This document shows positions 36,931 to 49,632 of a stretch of 64,000 nt of DNA, one piece after another. How positions within the stretch are numbered: position 1 is the stretch's first letter; every line of letters starts with the position of its first letter. The notes beneath the pieces are model-generated. The model did no database searches. It saw only the letters and a list, made by a program, of their open reading frames with translations, and was not told the origin of the DNA. The position numbers and the translations under genes were made by a program. Source of the DNA: Vespula vulgaris (lineage: Eukaryota > Arthropoda > Insecta > Hymenoptera > Vespidae); NCBI RefSeq assembly GCF_905475345.1, contig NC_066597.1, positions 456,001 to 520,000 of the forward strand, read 5' to 3'.

Positions 36931-37381
36931 ATGGATAAAGTTGGTACCAGTATACATTCTAGTGCGGATGCTGAAGTATTTGATGTACCTATGAGCGTAA
37001 TTATTAGACCATTTCCTCCAGACGTTAATGAAGAGAAAGTTCAAAGTTTGATAAATACCTTGAACAATTCAGAAACAGAATCCTTAGTACCACCAATTGA
37101 TATATTGTGGATTAAAGGTAGTGAAGGTAATATGTATTAAATTATTTATGTTAAAAAAGTGAGGTTAGAAAAAAAGTAGCTTTTAAATAATTAAATAATT
37201 TTAATATATTAGTGGTTTTCAATTTTATATAGGTGGTGATTACTACTATTCTTTTGGTGGTTGCCATCGATACACAGCTCACAAACAGATTGGCAGGCAG
37301 TTTATAAAAGCGAAATTAATTAAATCTACTATAACAGATTTGCGAAGCTATCTTGGAAATTCTACACCTGATCTGAAATAG
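36931..37381 (+). CDS. Srxn1: sulfiredoxin
   Basis: Two exons, 36931-37126 and 37233-37381 (phase 1), give 114 aa. The protein shows the full sulfiredoxin signature: VPMSVIIRPFPPDVNEEKVQ, VPPIDILWIKGSEGGDYYYS, and FGGCHRYTAHKQIG with the catalytic Cys near residue 76, then the C-terminal LRSYLGNSTPDLK. Sulfiredoxin uses ATP to reduce the sulfinic acid form of 2-Cys peroxiredoxins and restores their peroxidase activity. The ATG chosen gives a cytosolic form without a leader. An acceptor-like site 8 nt upstream means an extra upstream exon (untranslated, or adding a few residues) is possible. It is convergent with ATF6. Confidence 0.95.
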
Positions 37382-38246
37382 ATATGACAGAAAAATGTTA
37401 TACATTTTTTTTAGCTAAAACTGAAAAAGTATTTAAATAATGAAATTGTGAAAGTATATATAAATATAAAATCTTATATTAATAAAAATGATATCAAAAG
37501 TTAAGGTTTTCATTCTATTTACTATTTTATATTTTAATAATATATATAACAAAAGACAGTTCATACAATTATGAAATTTTGAAACTTATTTTTATAAAGA
37601 TTTACAATAAGAGAAAAAACAGGTGCACCATATTACTTCTTTATATTATCTTTTTGTACTTAAAAGTAATCTATATTACGAATATAATTAAAAATCTATG
37701 TTTTAGTACATCAGAATTATTACATCAATTTCAAAGTTCATAAGTTATTATATGTACATATATCAACAAAACGCATTTAAACTTGTGCATATTTACAAAA
37801 TTTCATAGTATTAAATAGTATCAAATTTCACAGAATGTCATGACAAGCATCGAATAATAGTAATACATACTAATTTCATAAATTGTCATTATCATGAAGT
37901 ACAGATATAAATATATATGTGTGTGTTTATTATTAAATACGATAATCTTATTAACTATGGAGAACAAGAAATATAGTAAATATTTTACTTTCGTTTTGCT
38001 TTTTTTCTTTTTATCGACGAGAGATGTTTTCTTTTATATTTACTCTATTATATCATAGTCCATCTATCAGATATCATAAATTTTCTTCATATAATCATTT
38101 TACATAGCTAAATATCTATATTTGTGCAGAAAATTGCACTAATTTTTAGCATGTAATATATACAAACACATTCAAATATGTTATCACGTATGTTGTATAA
38201 ATGAACATTAAATAGTATATAATAATCATTAATATAGAAATTAATA
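37382..38246. other. convergent 3' spacer sulfiredoxin/ATF6
   Basis: AT-rich 3' UTR sequence with short TA/TG runs near 37909-37928. Nothing further was recognised. Confidence 0.5.
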
Positions 38247-41200
38247 TTAATGATGACCAATATTTTTTAATTTAAAAATATCTGTTTTTCTTTCATTTGT
38301 ATTTTTAATACTTTCATAATTATCACTTTTTACATTCTCCAAACCAAATCCAGTAACAAATTTTTCTTTTAAAAGATAAGTTATATCTTTGTTGTGATAA
38401 TGTTCTTTAGATCTTTGAGTATAAGTTTCCCTCAAATTTTTTGTATCAAGTATATAAGGATCATTTTCCTTTATAAAATATGGTTTGTGAGTTCTAGTTA
38501 TATTTACTGTTGTGGCATCTGACACACCATTGGCAGTCCGAGCCCGACTACTGTTATTTTCCGATTTACTATTCCTACGCAAATGGAAAGGTATAACAGA
38601 TTGTTGTAGATGTAATAATTGAGTATTTGTTACTTCACAATCGATTTGCATCATTGTAATGTGATTTGCAGGAGTTGAATAAGTTTCTAAAACATATAAT
38701 TTTTGTTGGTTAGTCACTTCTTCCATTCACTTTTTAGATATAAATAAATAAAAGAAAATAAATAGAAAGAACGATGAACATATACCATTCAAGGGAACAG
38801 CAGGAAGAACCAATGCCATTTTTGGTCTAGATGTATTATTTTTTCTTGAAGCTGGTAATAATAAGTGTTCACCACTGAACCATACAACATAGAAAGTATC
38901 ATCTTTTCTTCCTAAAGCTTCAAATAAAGAAGCATGTTCTCTGAGAATTGGAGAAAATACTTCAACTGCATTGACATTTGATGTATGAATATTGTTCGTC
39001 TTATGCGTATCTTTTGATTTCATTTTTCGTAAATAACGATTCTTGTCATATACTGTTTTTTTCTCTATAGATGATTTTGATAAAAGAAGTTTTCCTAATA
39101 ATTTTTTATTTAATTCAGTCTTCGTCGGTATAGTCCAATTATCACGATCAGATTCTCCCCCAATCCATCGCCGTAACTCGTAATCTAAACGTATTGATTC
39201 ACTCTGATTGATATACATAGGACACATAGGATGATGCATGGACTTATTTTTATTAAAATCATCTCCAAGTTCTTCTTCAATACGTGTATCAGGATTTGCC
39301 CATAGCAAACTTCTACCATGTCTAACATTCGATGTAATTGTTGGTATATCTGTTGACATACTATCCAATCTGTTGTTATGAGGGAATATGCCTCTACAAG
39401 TATAGAAAGATATGTAGTATATATGTTACAATATCATATGTTTATTTCAAGATTATGTTCAAAATTTAATATTTAAGCTTAAGAAACTAAAGTGTTATAT
39501 ATAAATACTTACACTAGACCATTAAGATTAAGAGATACCATTAAAATCATTCCTAAAAGGATAGCAGCATTTCTCTTATTCGCATTAAGATTAATATTTC
39601 CAAGTTTGCTATTAGATATAATTGTATCTTCCAATGTTGATAGCCTTTGTTTCAAAGCTATATTTTCCTATTAGAAATAAATAATAAATTATTATAATGG
39701 TAATATTTAAATTACTGCCTTTCAAACGTAAACATTCATATTATTCATATGTGAAGTATTCTAATAAGAAAAATTAATATAAGTTAGTTATTAGTATATA
39801 TATTATCATAATAACAACTACAAAATAAAATATAAAAATATGATATAATGCAGATCAATTAATAATTCTTACAGATTTAAGTTTGTTATTTTCCTCTTGA
39901 AGTTGAGAAATTTGTTTTTCTAAAGAGCAAACGTATTCTTTTTTTTTCTTTCTTGAAAGGCAAGCAGATTCTCGATTTTTTATCATTCTTTGCTGTCTTT
40001 TTAAAGCTTTCATTTCACATTCTTGCTTACCAGAGAGATTATTAAATACTGGAATTTCATTTTTTATAACAATAGGAGTGCAATTTGATGTTCCTTTTTT
40101 TATAACAATTGAATCACATCCCACTGGTTCATTTTTCACAACAACAGAGGTATGATTAGCACTTTCATTGTTTACAATTACAGAAGTATTGGGAACATTG
40201 ACTATGGATTCTCTGGTTGATACATGAAGATTAGGTAATGCATTAATAATTTTTACATTATTTTGCTGCTGGAATTTAACTCCATTATTTTCAGTTTTTA
40301 TATGATTTAAGGATGTAGATTGCAAATTTAATGGACCACGTATTTTAATAGGTTTATGTAATGATAATGATTGTAGTTTCAAAGGATATGTCTGATTTTG
40401 TTTTGCCTTCTGTGCTAAAACAGCAAAGTCTTGAGCACTTAATATTATAGTCTTTTGAAGTTGTTCTGTAAAAATTATGATATATATACATTATTAGATA
40501 TATAAACGAATTATTCCTATAATTATATAAACTTTAATTATTCTTATTCTTACCATCACCTTGTGTAACTTGAGCATTACCCTTTGGTTGAATACAAACA
40601 CGTTTTGCAGGGTTTTCACTGGCAACTTTATACTTTGTATTTTTTGTTTCTTGTGTATTAATAGGTATTAATTGTACTTGTTGCACGAAAGATGTAGGTG
40701 TTACAGTTGATGGTGATATTGGAGGAGAAACATATGGTGGTGAAATTGGTGGTGTTTCTAATGTGAACTAAAAAATATATAAAGAAATATTTATACAGAG
40801 AATAAAATATAAGACACCTACAATTTATTAATTACCTTTAAATCTGTTGATGAAAGATTAGATATTATTTCCTGTTGCCACTCAGATCCACTTGATTCTG
40901 AATGACTTGGACTAGAAGAAAGAGGTAAATGTGTACTAGGACTTACAGGCTCTAATTTTATTTCAGTATTTCCTTCACTAGTTTCTGGATCTAATAATAT
41001 AAGCAATAATAAAAAAATACATCATATTTTTCTGATTTAAAATTGGATTTATTTAATGAAAATACCTTTATCTTGTTGGGTAACACATGAGCCAAAGTCC
41101 TCAAAAGTATTACAAGATTTTATATTTTCTTCTGTATTTTCATTGTAATTTTTACAATAATCTTGAGATACCTCATCAGGTAAAAGAGGAATCCCTAATT

Positions 41201-41248
41201 CAGAACTTAAACTTTGAAACAAATCATCAGGAAGAAGAGAATTATCAT
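38247..41248 (-). CDS. Atf6: ATF6, ER-anchored bZIP stress sensor (5' end unresolved)
   Basis: Seven minus-strand exons, 41248-41066, 40990-40836, 40767-40554, 40465-39873, 39667-39513, 39393-38786 and about 38719-38247, give about 793 codons. The N-terminal part is acidic (SLLPDDLFQSLSSELGIPLL). The bZIP has the basic region RQQRMIKNRESACLSRKKKK and a Leu zipper continuing into the next exon. A single TM (NAAILLGMILMVSLNLNGLV) follows. The lumenal side has RHGRSLLW, which fits the site-1 protease RxxL rule, then the conserved DTFYVVWFSGEHLLLPA and RPKMALVLPAVP blocks. On ER stress ATF6 moves to the Golgi, is cleaved, and activates chaperone genes. The exon with the start codon is not identified: it must end in phase 1. 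The last acceptor has two in-frame choices, 38719 or 38716. Confidence 0.9.
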
Positions 41249-42169
41249 CTGCAAAAATATGATCATATTTTTATTAAAATTTATAATCGACAGAACGTTT
41301 GAATTTACGCGCGCTTTCGTATCTTCATCGAAGGAAATGACTACGACGTAATATTCTTTTATCTTCCTTCTAATCAAGTAAAACTTTTTAAAAAATAATG
41401 TTTTTGTTATGGAATTTTTACATAAAATTAATAAATTTACACTAAAATTTATACTAAATGTACACATAAATATGCAATAATGAATCGAATTAAAGATTTT
41501 CAAGGACAAAGTATGAGATCGTTTATAGAAATAAAATGGCGTAATGTGACATAGTACACTTCACATACATTAATGTGTCAGGAGGAATCATTAATATAAT
41601 ATTGGAATAAATATAAAAATAATAGAAAATAACATTCATTAGACAGGATATAATAATCTGAAACCTTCTCTTCGTGCGTAGAAGTACGCATATAAATCGT
41701 TTTCCATTTCTTACTGCTATTTTCAATTGCTATTTCGTATATATATATTTTTTAAACAATTAGAATGTATTAAACCTAAACATTATCAATGATTATAATG
41801 TAAATATATTCGTTGAACGATATGTAGTACACAACGTACTATACGTTTCGTATTTGTATAGTTTAAAATACATTATTAGTATGCACAAGGACGTTAAGGT
41901 TGTTGCTTTTATCGATGTGTTTGAAGAAGCATAAAACATATGTATTATACGTGAATGCAATAACAAAGACAATATTTCGATAATTGTAAATATGTAAATG
42001 AGCAGTCATTACATAAGAATAAAAGTAGGAAAAAACGTTTTTAATTCATTCCTTTTTGTTATTAAAAATATTTCTCTTTTTGTTACATATTTTCCAGTAT
42101 TTACGTTATGTTACGATTTTTTCAGTAGCATCGAAAATCGGGCCTTTTTTTTCTTTTTTTCTTTCTCTC

Positions 42170-42200
<31 letters not shown>

Positions 42201-43853
42201 TCACATTTTGTAATATATCATATGTCTTTCGCAGATATAAACGATGATATTTTTTAAGAAGATCAGTAAAATTAATCGACCTGTAGGATAATTTTTGATC
42301 AATTTGTACTCACCGACACATATTGTATAAATATTACAATGCTTATATGAAAAATGTTAATAAATAAAGAGAAAAAATTGTATTTCTTGAACATCTTTCG
42401 AAATTTTTCTACGACTGTTATAAGGAAAATGAATACGTACAAACGAGTTGAAGAAACTTGTAACTTTGGCTTTTAGAGAGGTCAATAACCTCGATGAACG
42501 ATCTTTGTCGACATGACATCGAATACGTTCAAGAGAAGAGATGAAATCACAAATAAAACAACGAATTAAAAAATTATCTTATTAATAATTACGGGTCATC
42601 CATAATTTCCTATATGATTATTGTTGTACATTTTAAAGTATCACAAAATAATTATAATATTACTTATCTCAAAGAATCAGAATTAGACAACTAATGTTAT
42701 CCTTATTGAGTATAGAATAAAACACAAAATTCATTCTGATAACGTGTACACGATTATGTATATGTTCACGCGTTCAACGCCTACAAATTTTATCGTATAT
42801 ACGTTCAATTTAATTTTGGAATATTTAGAATCACGTCAGAAGTATCGAGAAAAATGATGAATCGTAAGGATAATATACGAATAGAGAATATTATTTGGCA
42901 TTGATTTCCTCTGCGATTATCCGTTAGAATTAGTTTTTATTAACAATGATTATTTATGTACAAATTTATCAAAATGATACATGTTATGGACACTTCACGT
43001 ACCCAAAAAATCAAGCTCTGGAAACATCTGAAGTTCCGATGCCGCGACGCCGTTCCATTGTGGATCTTGAGTTATCAACATCTTTCAAATCGTATTCTTA
43101 CGGATGTTGTTTATCTTTCTTTTTTATTTAACGCAAAAAAAAACTTTTTATTGAAGAATACAGCAACAGGAGTAATACGTTTTTCGTTATCGTATGAACG
43201 TTTCCGGTATACTCCTATATAACTAACAAAATATGCAGTTCAATATCTATACACAGACACATGTCAATTTTATCAAACTAAACATAAATCAAAGGACTTA
43301 AATAGATGGAACACTATTCAATGAATGCAATTCAGATGCGATCGAGTTTATGATCTCGAATATACAATCGAATCGATGATCAGATTTCGAGAATCAAAAT
43401 TACACACAAAATCGATCATTCAAATATCGATATGTTATGGAAGCTAATTTACATTTATTTTTATCATTATTTTTCATAATTTGTCAAAATGTTATTTTAT
43501 GTCTTTTTCCATATATTAATTTATGATTCGATTTATTATTTATTAAAAAACAAAAAGAAACAATAAATTAAAAATGTCGTTATATTTCAATTTATAATGT
43601 TGTACATACTGCGTTCATTTAGTAAATTTATTAATTATTTTTATGGTCAACCTGAGTATAACTATAAGCAACGATTCATTACATTACAAACTCTGAAGTA
43701 GGAAGAGATTTTATTGAAGGTATTGTTAGGTTAGGTTAAGATATATTTATAATTGAAATATTGGAAATGGCATTTGTAATTTGTTATATAATTTTTTAGA
43801 CAAAATAATATAAAATATTATTGAAAGTATAGTCTTCAAAGCCTCAGTTAAAA
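41249..43853. promoter_or_regulatory. divergent ATF6/SSRP1 region with unresolved ATF6 5' exon(s)
   Basis: 2.6 kb holding ATF6 intron 1, its missing first exon and both promoters. A good minus-strand GTGAGT donor ends at 42313. Weak phase-compatible start exons exist near 41708 (starting MENDLYAY, GTTTCA donor) and near 42516 (starting MSTKIV, GTTATT donor), but neither is convincing. A T/CT-rich tract spans about 42140-42199. CpG-containing sequence occurs at 42720-43430. Confidence 0.4.
42140..42199. repeat. T-rich / CT low-complexity tract
   Basis: About 60 nt of T with short C interruptions, ending in more than 20 uninterrupted T. It is the reverse complement of an A-tract on the ATF6 strand. 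No retroelement body was seen next to it. Confidence 0.85.
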
Positions 43854-46800
43854 ATGGACTTCCTGGAATATCCTGATGTTATTGCGGAGGTTAAGGGTGC
43901 AATGGTGAATTTATTATTTATTATTTAAAACAAAATTGTTTTATATCGATATTATTTAGGAGTATTATAATCAAACTTTATATTATAGTATTTTTAATGA
44001 AATAATTTTATTCTTTATATTGCTTTATAATTATCATAAGACAAAGTATACGATACACTAGAATAATGATAGTTTATTTATTACTTATTGTACTTATTTT
44101 GTAGACACCTGGAAGGTTAAAATTAACTGATCAACATATCATATTTAAAAATCAGAAAACTGGTAAAGTTGAACAGATATCTGCTAGTGATATGGAAATG
44201 GTAAATTACCAAAAATTTATAGGAACTTGGGGTTTACGTATATTTTTGAAGAATGGAACACTGCATAGATTTAGAGGATTTAAAGAAGGGGTATGTTTGA
44301 AGCTTTTAAAAAAGATATTATATTTATATAAATTAGAGTGATTATATTTTTCTTTAAATATATATTATATAGGACCAAGAGAAAATAGCAAAATTTTTCT
44401 CAGTAAATTATAAAAAAGATATGCTAGAAAAGGAGCTTAGTTTGAAAGGTTGGAATTGGGGTACAGCTAAATTCAATGGATCTGTTTTAAGTTTTGATGT
44501 TGGAAATCATACAGCATTTGAAATTCCATTGTATGATGTTTCACAGTGTAATACAGGGAAAAATGAAGTAACACTGGAATTTCATCAAGTATGTTTTAAA
44601 ATAGTTATAAATATTATCATGATGTCTTATTAAATATAATTTCAAACAATTTTAAATTAACTTATATTCCTTTTATAGAACGATGATGCTCCTGTTAGTT
44701 TAATGGAAATGAGGTTTCATATCCCTATTAGTGATAGTGCAGATCAGGATCCCGTAGAAGCATTTCATCAACAAGTTATGGAAAAAGCTTCTGTTATTAG
44801 TGTCAGTGGTGATGCCATTGCTATCTTTAGAGAAATCCAGTGTCTTACACCACGGTTAGAATTTTATAATTATAAAAATAGCAACGAATGTTACAATCAT
44901 ATTTGATAGTTTTAATTTATTTTCTATATATCATTTTTCAGTGGTCGTTATGACATAAAAATATTTCAATCGTTTTTTCAACTTCATGGTAAAACCTTCG
45001 ATTATAAGATACCAATGTCTACAGTTCTTAGATTATTCTTACTACCTCATAAGGATAACAGACAAATGTATTTTGTGGTAAGTTCTGCCTCAAAATTCTT
45101 TTACAGACAAAAAATTATTTATTTTATTTTATTCTTTTTATCCTTTTTTATTGCATATTTTTATAGGTCAGTTTAGATCCACCTATTAAGCAAGGTCAAA
45201 CTAGATATCATTATCTGGTTCTATTGTTTAATCAAGAAGAAGAAACTTCTATTGAATTACCATTTTCTGAGTATGTCTCTCAATTAAAATATTTTAGAAA
45301 TACATGGTTTATTTATTATTTATTGTATTTTTAGGAAGGAACTGAAAGAAAAATATGAAGAAAAGTTGACAAAAGAATTATCTGGACCCACATATGAGGT
45401 TCTTGGAAAAGTAATGAAAGTTATTATCAATAGAAAATTAACTGGACCTGGTCATTTTCTTGGGTATGAGATTCTAAATTTAATGAGAGAAGGAAACTTT
45501 TATCAGTTGTTAAAAAAATTAATATTGTAATGTTTAAATACTGCGTTATATTTGTAGTCATTCTGGAACCCCTGCAATAGGATGTTCATTTAAAGCAGCT
45601 GCAGGATATTTATATCCTCTAGAAAGAGGCTTTATTTATGTTCATAAACCACCTATACATATACGCTTTGAAGAAATAACATCAGTTAATTTCGCACGTG
45701 GTGGTGGTTCCACACGTTCGTTTGATTTTGAAATTGAATTAAATACTGGTGTAGTTCATACATTTAGCAGTATAGAAAAAGAAGAATATGGTAAACTTTT
45801 CGATTTTATCACTTCAAAGAAATTGAGGGTAAAGAACAGAGGCAAGAGTGTAAGTAAAAAAATATGTGGTGTTCCCAATAACTATTTCATAAAAATATTT
45901 ATATAATAATCTATATGAATTTATATTTTTGTATTTTATTGTTATTTCTACTAATATAGGACAAATTGAATTATGATAACGACTTTGGGGATAGCGATCA
46001 AGAAGATGAACCCGATGCATACTTGGCTAGAGTTAAAGCTGAAGCACAAGAGAGAGATGGCGATGAAAATCAAGATTCTGAAGAAGAATCTACAGATGAA
46101 GACTTTAATCCTAATCAGGTTATATTTCAATTTTTTTATATTTCTTTTTCTAAGATAGTTATAACATTATATGTCTAAATACAGGATGAAAGTGATGTAG
46201 CTGAAGAATATGATAGTGATCCTAATAGTTCTGAAAGCGAGGAAGATTCAGATGGATCAAGTAGTAGTCAAAAGAAAGAAAAAAAAGACAAAAAAGAAAA
46301 GAAATCCAAATCTGCTAAAACAATAGTAAGTATAAAATTATAATTGTTAAAACTACACTCAGAACGTTACGTATTATATATACATATAAAAAAAAATATA
46401 TTTTTTTTAATTTTATAAAAAAAATAATTTGTTTTATTATTTACACAGTCTGAAAAGCCAAGAAAACCACGTAAATCAAAGAAAAACAAGGATAGTAACA
46501 AACCAAAACGGCCAGCAACAGCTTTTATGTTATGGTTGAATAGCGCTCGTGATCAAATTAAAGCAGAAAATCCCGGTATTGCAGTTACAGAAATAGCCAA
46601 AAAAGGTGGTGAAATGTGGAGAGAATTGAAAGATAAATCTGTAAGTAAAAATGGTCGAAAATAACTTCTGAAATTTTCTGACATTATTACACTAATTTAC
46701 GTATTACTATATTACACTAATTACGAAATGTTCGAAATAAAGGAATGGGAACAAAAGGCAGCAAAAGCAAAAAAAGAATATTCAGCAGCAATGAAAGAAT

Positions 46801-47093
46801 ATGAAGCAAGTGGTGGAAAAAGTAAAGAAAAGAAAGAGAAAGACAAAAAGAAAAAAGAATCTAAAAAAGATGTATCACCTAGTAAACTTATGTCTGGATC
46901 TTCTTTTAAAAGTAAGGAGTATATCAGTGAAGATGAATCTAGTAGTGAAGGTGAAAGTTCAACGGAGAAGGTATGCTTAGAGTAATATATATGTATAGTC
47001 TAGAATTAATATATTATTAATTGATGTTATTAATTGCAGAAATCTGAAAAGACGAAACATTCGGATAATGAAAGTGATAGTGAAAAAGAATAA
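43854..47093 (+). CDS. Ssrp1: SSRP1, FACT histone chaperone subunit
   Basis: Thirteen exons, 43854-43904, 44105-44290, 44373-44588, 44679-44854, 44942-45077, 45167-45270, 45335-45463, 45558-45849, 45960-46118, 46185-46325, 46449-46640, 46743-46970 and 47040-47093, give 687 aa (human 709). Order: N-terminal SSRP1/POB3 PH-like domain (MDFLEYPDVIAEVKGAMTPG, KNGTLHRFRGFKEGDQEK), middle tandem PH domain (GRYDIKIFQSFFQLHGKTFD, FARGGGSTRSFDFEIE), an acidic Ser/Asp/Glu stretch (about 445-510), Lys-rich NLS segments, one HMG box from KPKRPATAFMLWLNSARDQI (about 547-612), and a Ser/Glu-rich tail. With SPT16 it forms FACT, which loosens and rebuilds nucleosomes during transcription and replication. Several donors are weak (GTTAGA at 44855, GTTATA at 46119). 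Confidence 0.97.
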
Positions 47094-48044
47094 AAGAAAG
47101 TTGAGAATAGATAAATAATAAGAATCTTAATAAGAACAGATAAACATGAAAACATTTGAAATGTTTAATATAATTTTATATTCGCCATTCCTATCCATTG
47201 AGATATAAGTCCTTCTTTTATCATAGGTGTTATAATTCTTTACCTATATATTCATTTTAAATATTTTATTTCTTATTTTCACTGTCTTGGTCACTTCCAT
47301 TATTTTCATTCTTTACCTTATGGTATCTTCGCTAGATACCCCAATATCACATATGTATTATATTGCTCATTCCATGTAGTAACTATAGTATAGTTTTATT
47401 ACAGTCACATTACGAAATATTTTGTATTTTACATTTATGATCACCAACTTTATATTATTAAATATAATAATTAAGATTTAAATTGTGTCTCTTCAATTTG
47501 TATTATTTAAATTTAGGCAATATAAAATGTACTGTAGAAATAAAAAATATTAGATAGAGTACTTAATTATTTGACATAAGAATTTTTATATATATATGTA
47601 TATATAATCTTAAATGTATACATAAATCATCACATAAACGTATAAATTATAGTTTATAATTTAAATTATGCATATATATTTTTACAAATAAAAGGAATAT
47701 TTTATAAAATGTATGCATAAGTAAATCCAATACACATATAATCTATTAAAACAAGAATATTACAATTTTACATAAGTACATTAATTATTATGTAATGACA
47801 TTTTATTTAATATTATTCTACAAAATGCAGAATAAGAAAAGAAACCATAAAAATATTCTGTATATATTTAATAGTATGTTTCTATGTGTAATATTTAAAC
47901 TGTGAAAGATTTAATATATTAATTTGCATAATTAAAAATAGTATAAATTATATGGAGTTTCATAGAATATGTCTATCATTATTTCATTGTTGTAAGAGTT
48001 AATTTATTTGAAAATTAATATATAGATTTACAATTGTCCTATTG
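47094..48044. other. convergent 3' spacer SSRP1/TRIAP1
   Basis: AT-rich sequence with no frame. It includes a short TATATATGTATATATA palindrome-like run near 47587-47606. Confidence 0.5.
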
Positions 48045-48481
48045 TCAACTTGGCTGTCTTTTTTCTTTTTCAGTTCCTAAATGATTTTCTTCAATTTCTT
48101 TCAATTCAATGTTTTGTTCCTTCATAGCTTCCTAAAACAAACAAAAAATTTGTTATGTTAGACAAATTATATATCATTGAATTGTTGAAATTTATTTATA
48201 TTTCATGTATGTTACATATACATATATATTATACAAAGAATATATAAAGAAAATAAAAATCTTATTGATATGGTCCATAATCATTTATAACAATTCTGTT
48301 ATAATAGTTATATCTTTTCTTAATGAACCATCAATCAACAACTTACCATAACACAAGCTTTATATATTTTGAGAAAAGAAGCACACATTGAATCATTTGT
48401 ATCTCCTTTTAAAAATTTTTCAGCAAACCATTTATTGAAACAGGCATCATAATTTTTCTTTAGCTCACTGCACATCTCCAT
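48045..48481 (-). CDS. Triap1: TRIAP1/Mdm35, alternative isoform using duplicated exon B
   Basis: Exon B (48481-48347, 45 codons from its ATG) is a second, diverged copy of exon A and uses the same final exon 48131-48045 in phase 0, giving 73 aa. It keeps its own twin CX9C (CSELKKNYDAC, CASFLKIYKAC) and the family core FNKWFAEKFLKGD. It has a TTATCTTAG acceptor upstream (ending near 48510) and a strong GTAAGT donor. Splicing A to B would shift the frame, because the codons before the B start contain stops. A and B should therefore be mutually exclusive first coding exons rather than one chain. Exon B is at least as close to vertebrate TRIAP1 as exon A. A separate gene with its own promoter in the 65 bp gap seems unlikely. 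Confidence 0.75.
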
Positions 48482-48710
48482 GATAAATTCTATAGATCAC
48501 CAAGTTGTAGAAAACCTAAGATAAAATAATTTTTATTGAAATTACCTTAAGACATTGTTGATAGACTTCCAGTAATTCAGCACATGTAGAGTCATTTTTG
48601 TCACCTTCCAGGAATTTCTCAGAAAACCACACATGAAAGCAGGAATCGTATTGCTTCTTAAATTCATTGCATGCTTTGCTTATGCTATTCATGTGAGCTG
48701 CCTGGTCCAT
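48045..48710 (-). CDS. Triap1: TRIAP1/Mdm35, isoform with upstream exon A
   Basis: Exon A (48710-48546) encodes 55 codons and joins in phase 0 to the last exon (48131-48045), giving 83 aa (human 76). The twin CX9C motif is complete: CNEFKKQYDSC and CAELLEVYQQC, with the family core FxxWFSEKFLEGD between. The C-terminal tail EAMKEQNIELKEIEEN resembles the human KAIKEKEIPIEGLEF. TRIAP1 sits in the mitochondrial intermembrane space, is oxidised by MIA40, and pairs with PRELI-family proteins to carry phosphatidic acid. A TTTCAG acceptor 2 nt before the ATG (48714-48713) shows that the leader is spliced. A second copy of this exon lies 65 bp downstream. Confidence 0.9.
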
Positions 48711-49632
48711 TTCTGAAAGTGAATACCATACATTTTAAATTAACTTTACATTATCTATCTAAGATGTTTATAAATGGCAAAAGACAAATTAAATAATAGG
48801 ATTACTTGGATTGGAGAATAGTAAGTTATGATGACTTGATTATTTTAAATCATGGTGAAATACAATAATACTTATAATAGTAAAATATATTGTATGAATA
48901 AATAAATAAATATATATATATATATAAATTAATTACTTTCAGTTATGTACTTCGATGCTTATTGTTTTTGTTATAAAATCTCTAATTAAAATGCCATTAC
49001 TTTTTTTATCTAAAATTTTTATCTAAGAGGTTACGTGAACACACACCAAACACTTAAATTGCACTACCATCGACTATAATTAGCTAACAAAGAAATATTT
49101 TCGATGCACTTTTCCTTTAATAAATTACGTTACATTACAATATCATATCTATGTTTTAAAATTCTATGATTGTAATAACGAACGAATCAATATATACGAA
49201 TCTATGTAGCCCCATGTACTGTACCCATTACAAGTGATGAACGAAACAATTTTCCCTTTCTAGGATTTTTTAATTAAATTGTTATGGTAAAATCACTGAT
49301 TATTACATTTAAAATAAAGGAATATTTATTTAAACGGAGGATTAGTAATCACAAGTAATTAATTATTCAGTAGCGTTATGTATTTTTATATTTTTTAAAA
49401 AAACAAGATTAAAATTTTAAACCATTGGCGCATAGTCCATTCGTAATCAATAGTTAGTATCAGGAATGGAAATTAGTATAAAGAGTATATAGCAGAGGAG
49501 AGTATATAGATGGTGGCAGAGCATGTGCGATAACGACGCTACAGTACAACGGAAAACGCACGATAATAGGTCGACTGAAAGTGATCAATTTTCTCTCTCT
49601 GCTTCATTTTTTTAAACTAATAAATACTAAAA
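48711..49632. promoter_or_regulatory. divergent promoter between TRIAP1 (-) and SLC25A16 (+)
   Basis: A 920 bp head-to-head spacer containing the TRIAP1 leader intron. Near SLC25A16 a GC-richer patch at about 49500-49570 includes AGATGGTGGC and CGACGCTACAGTAC, plausible start-site sequence. No coding frame was seen. Confidence 0.45.

Noticed and set aside
42140..42199. Poly-T tract as a retroelement tail
   Set aside because: No element body, target-site duplication or reverse-transcriptase fragment was seen beside it.
42946..43222. Two overlapping plus-strand frames upstream of SSRP1
   Set aside because: They share sequence in different frames, have no splice logic into SSRP1, and match nothing I recognise.
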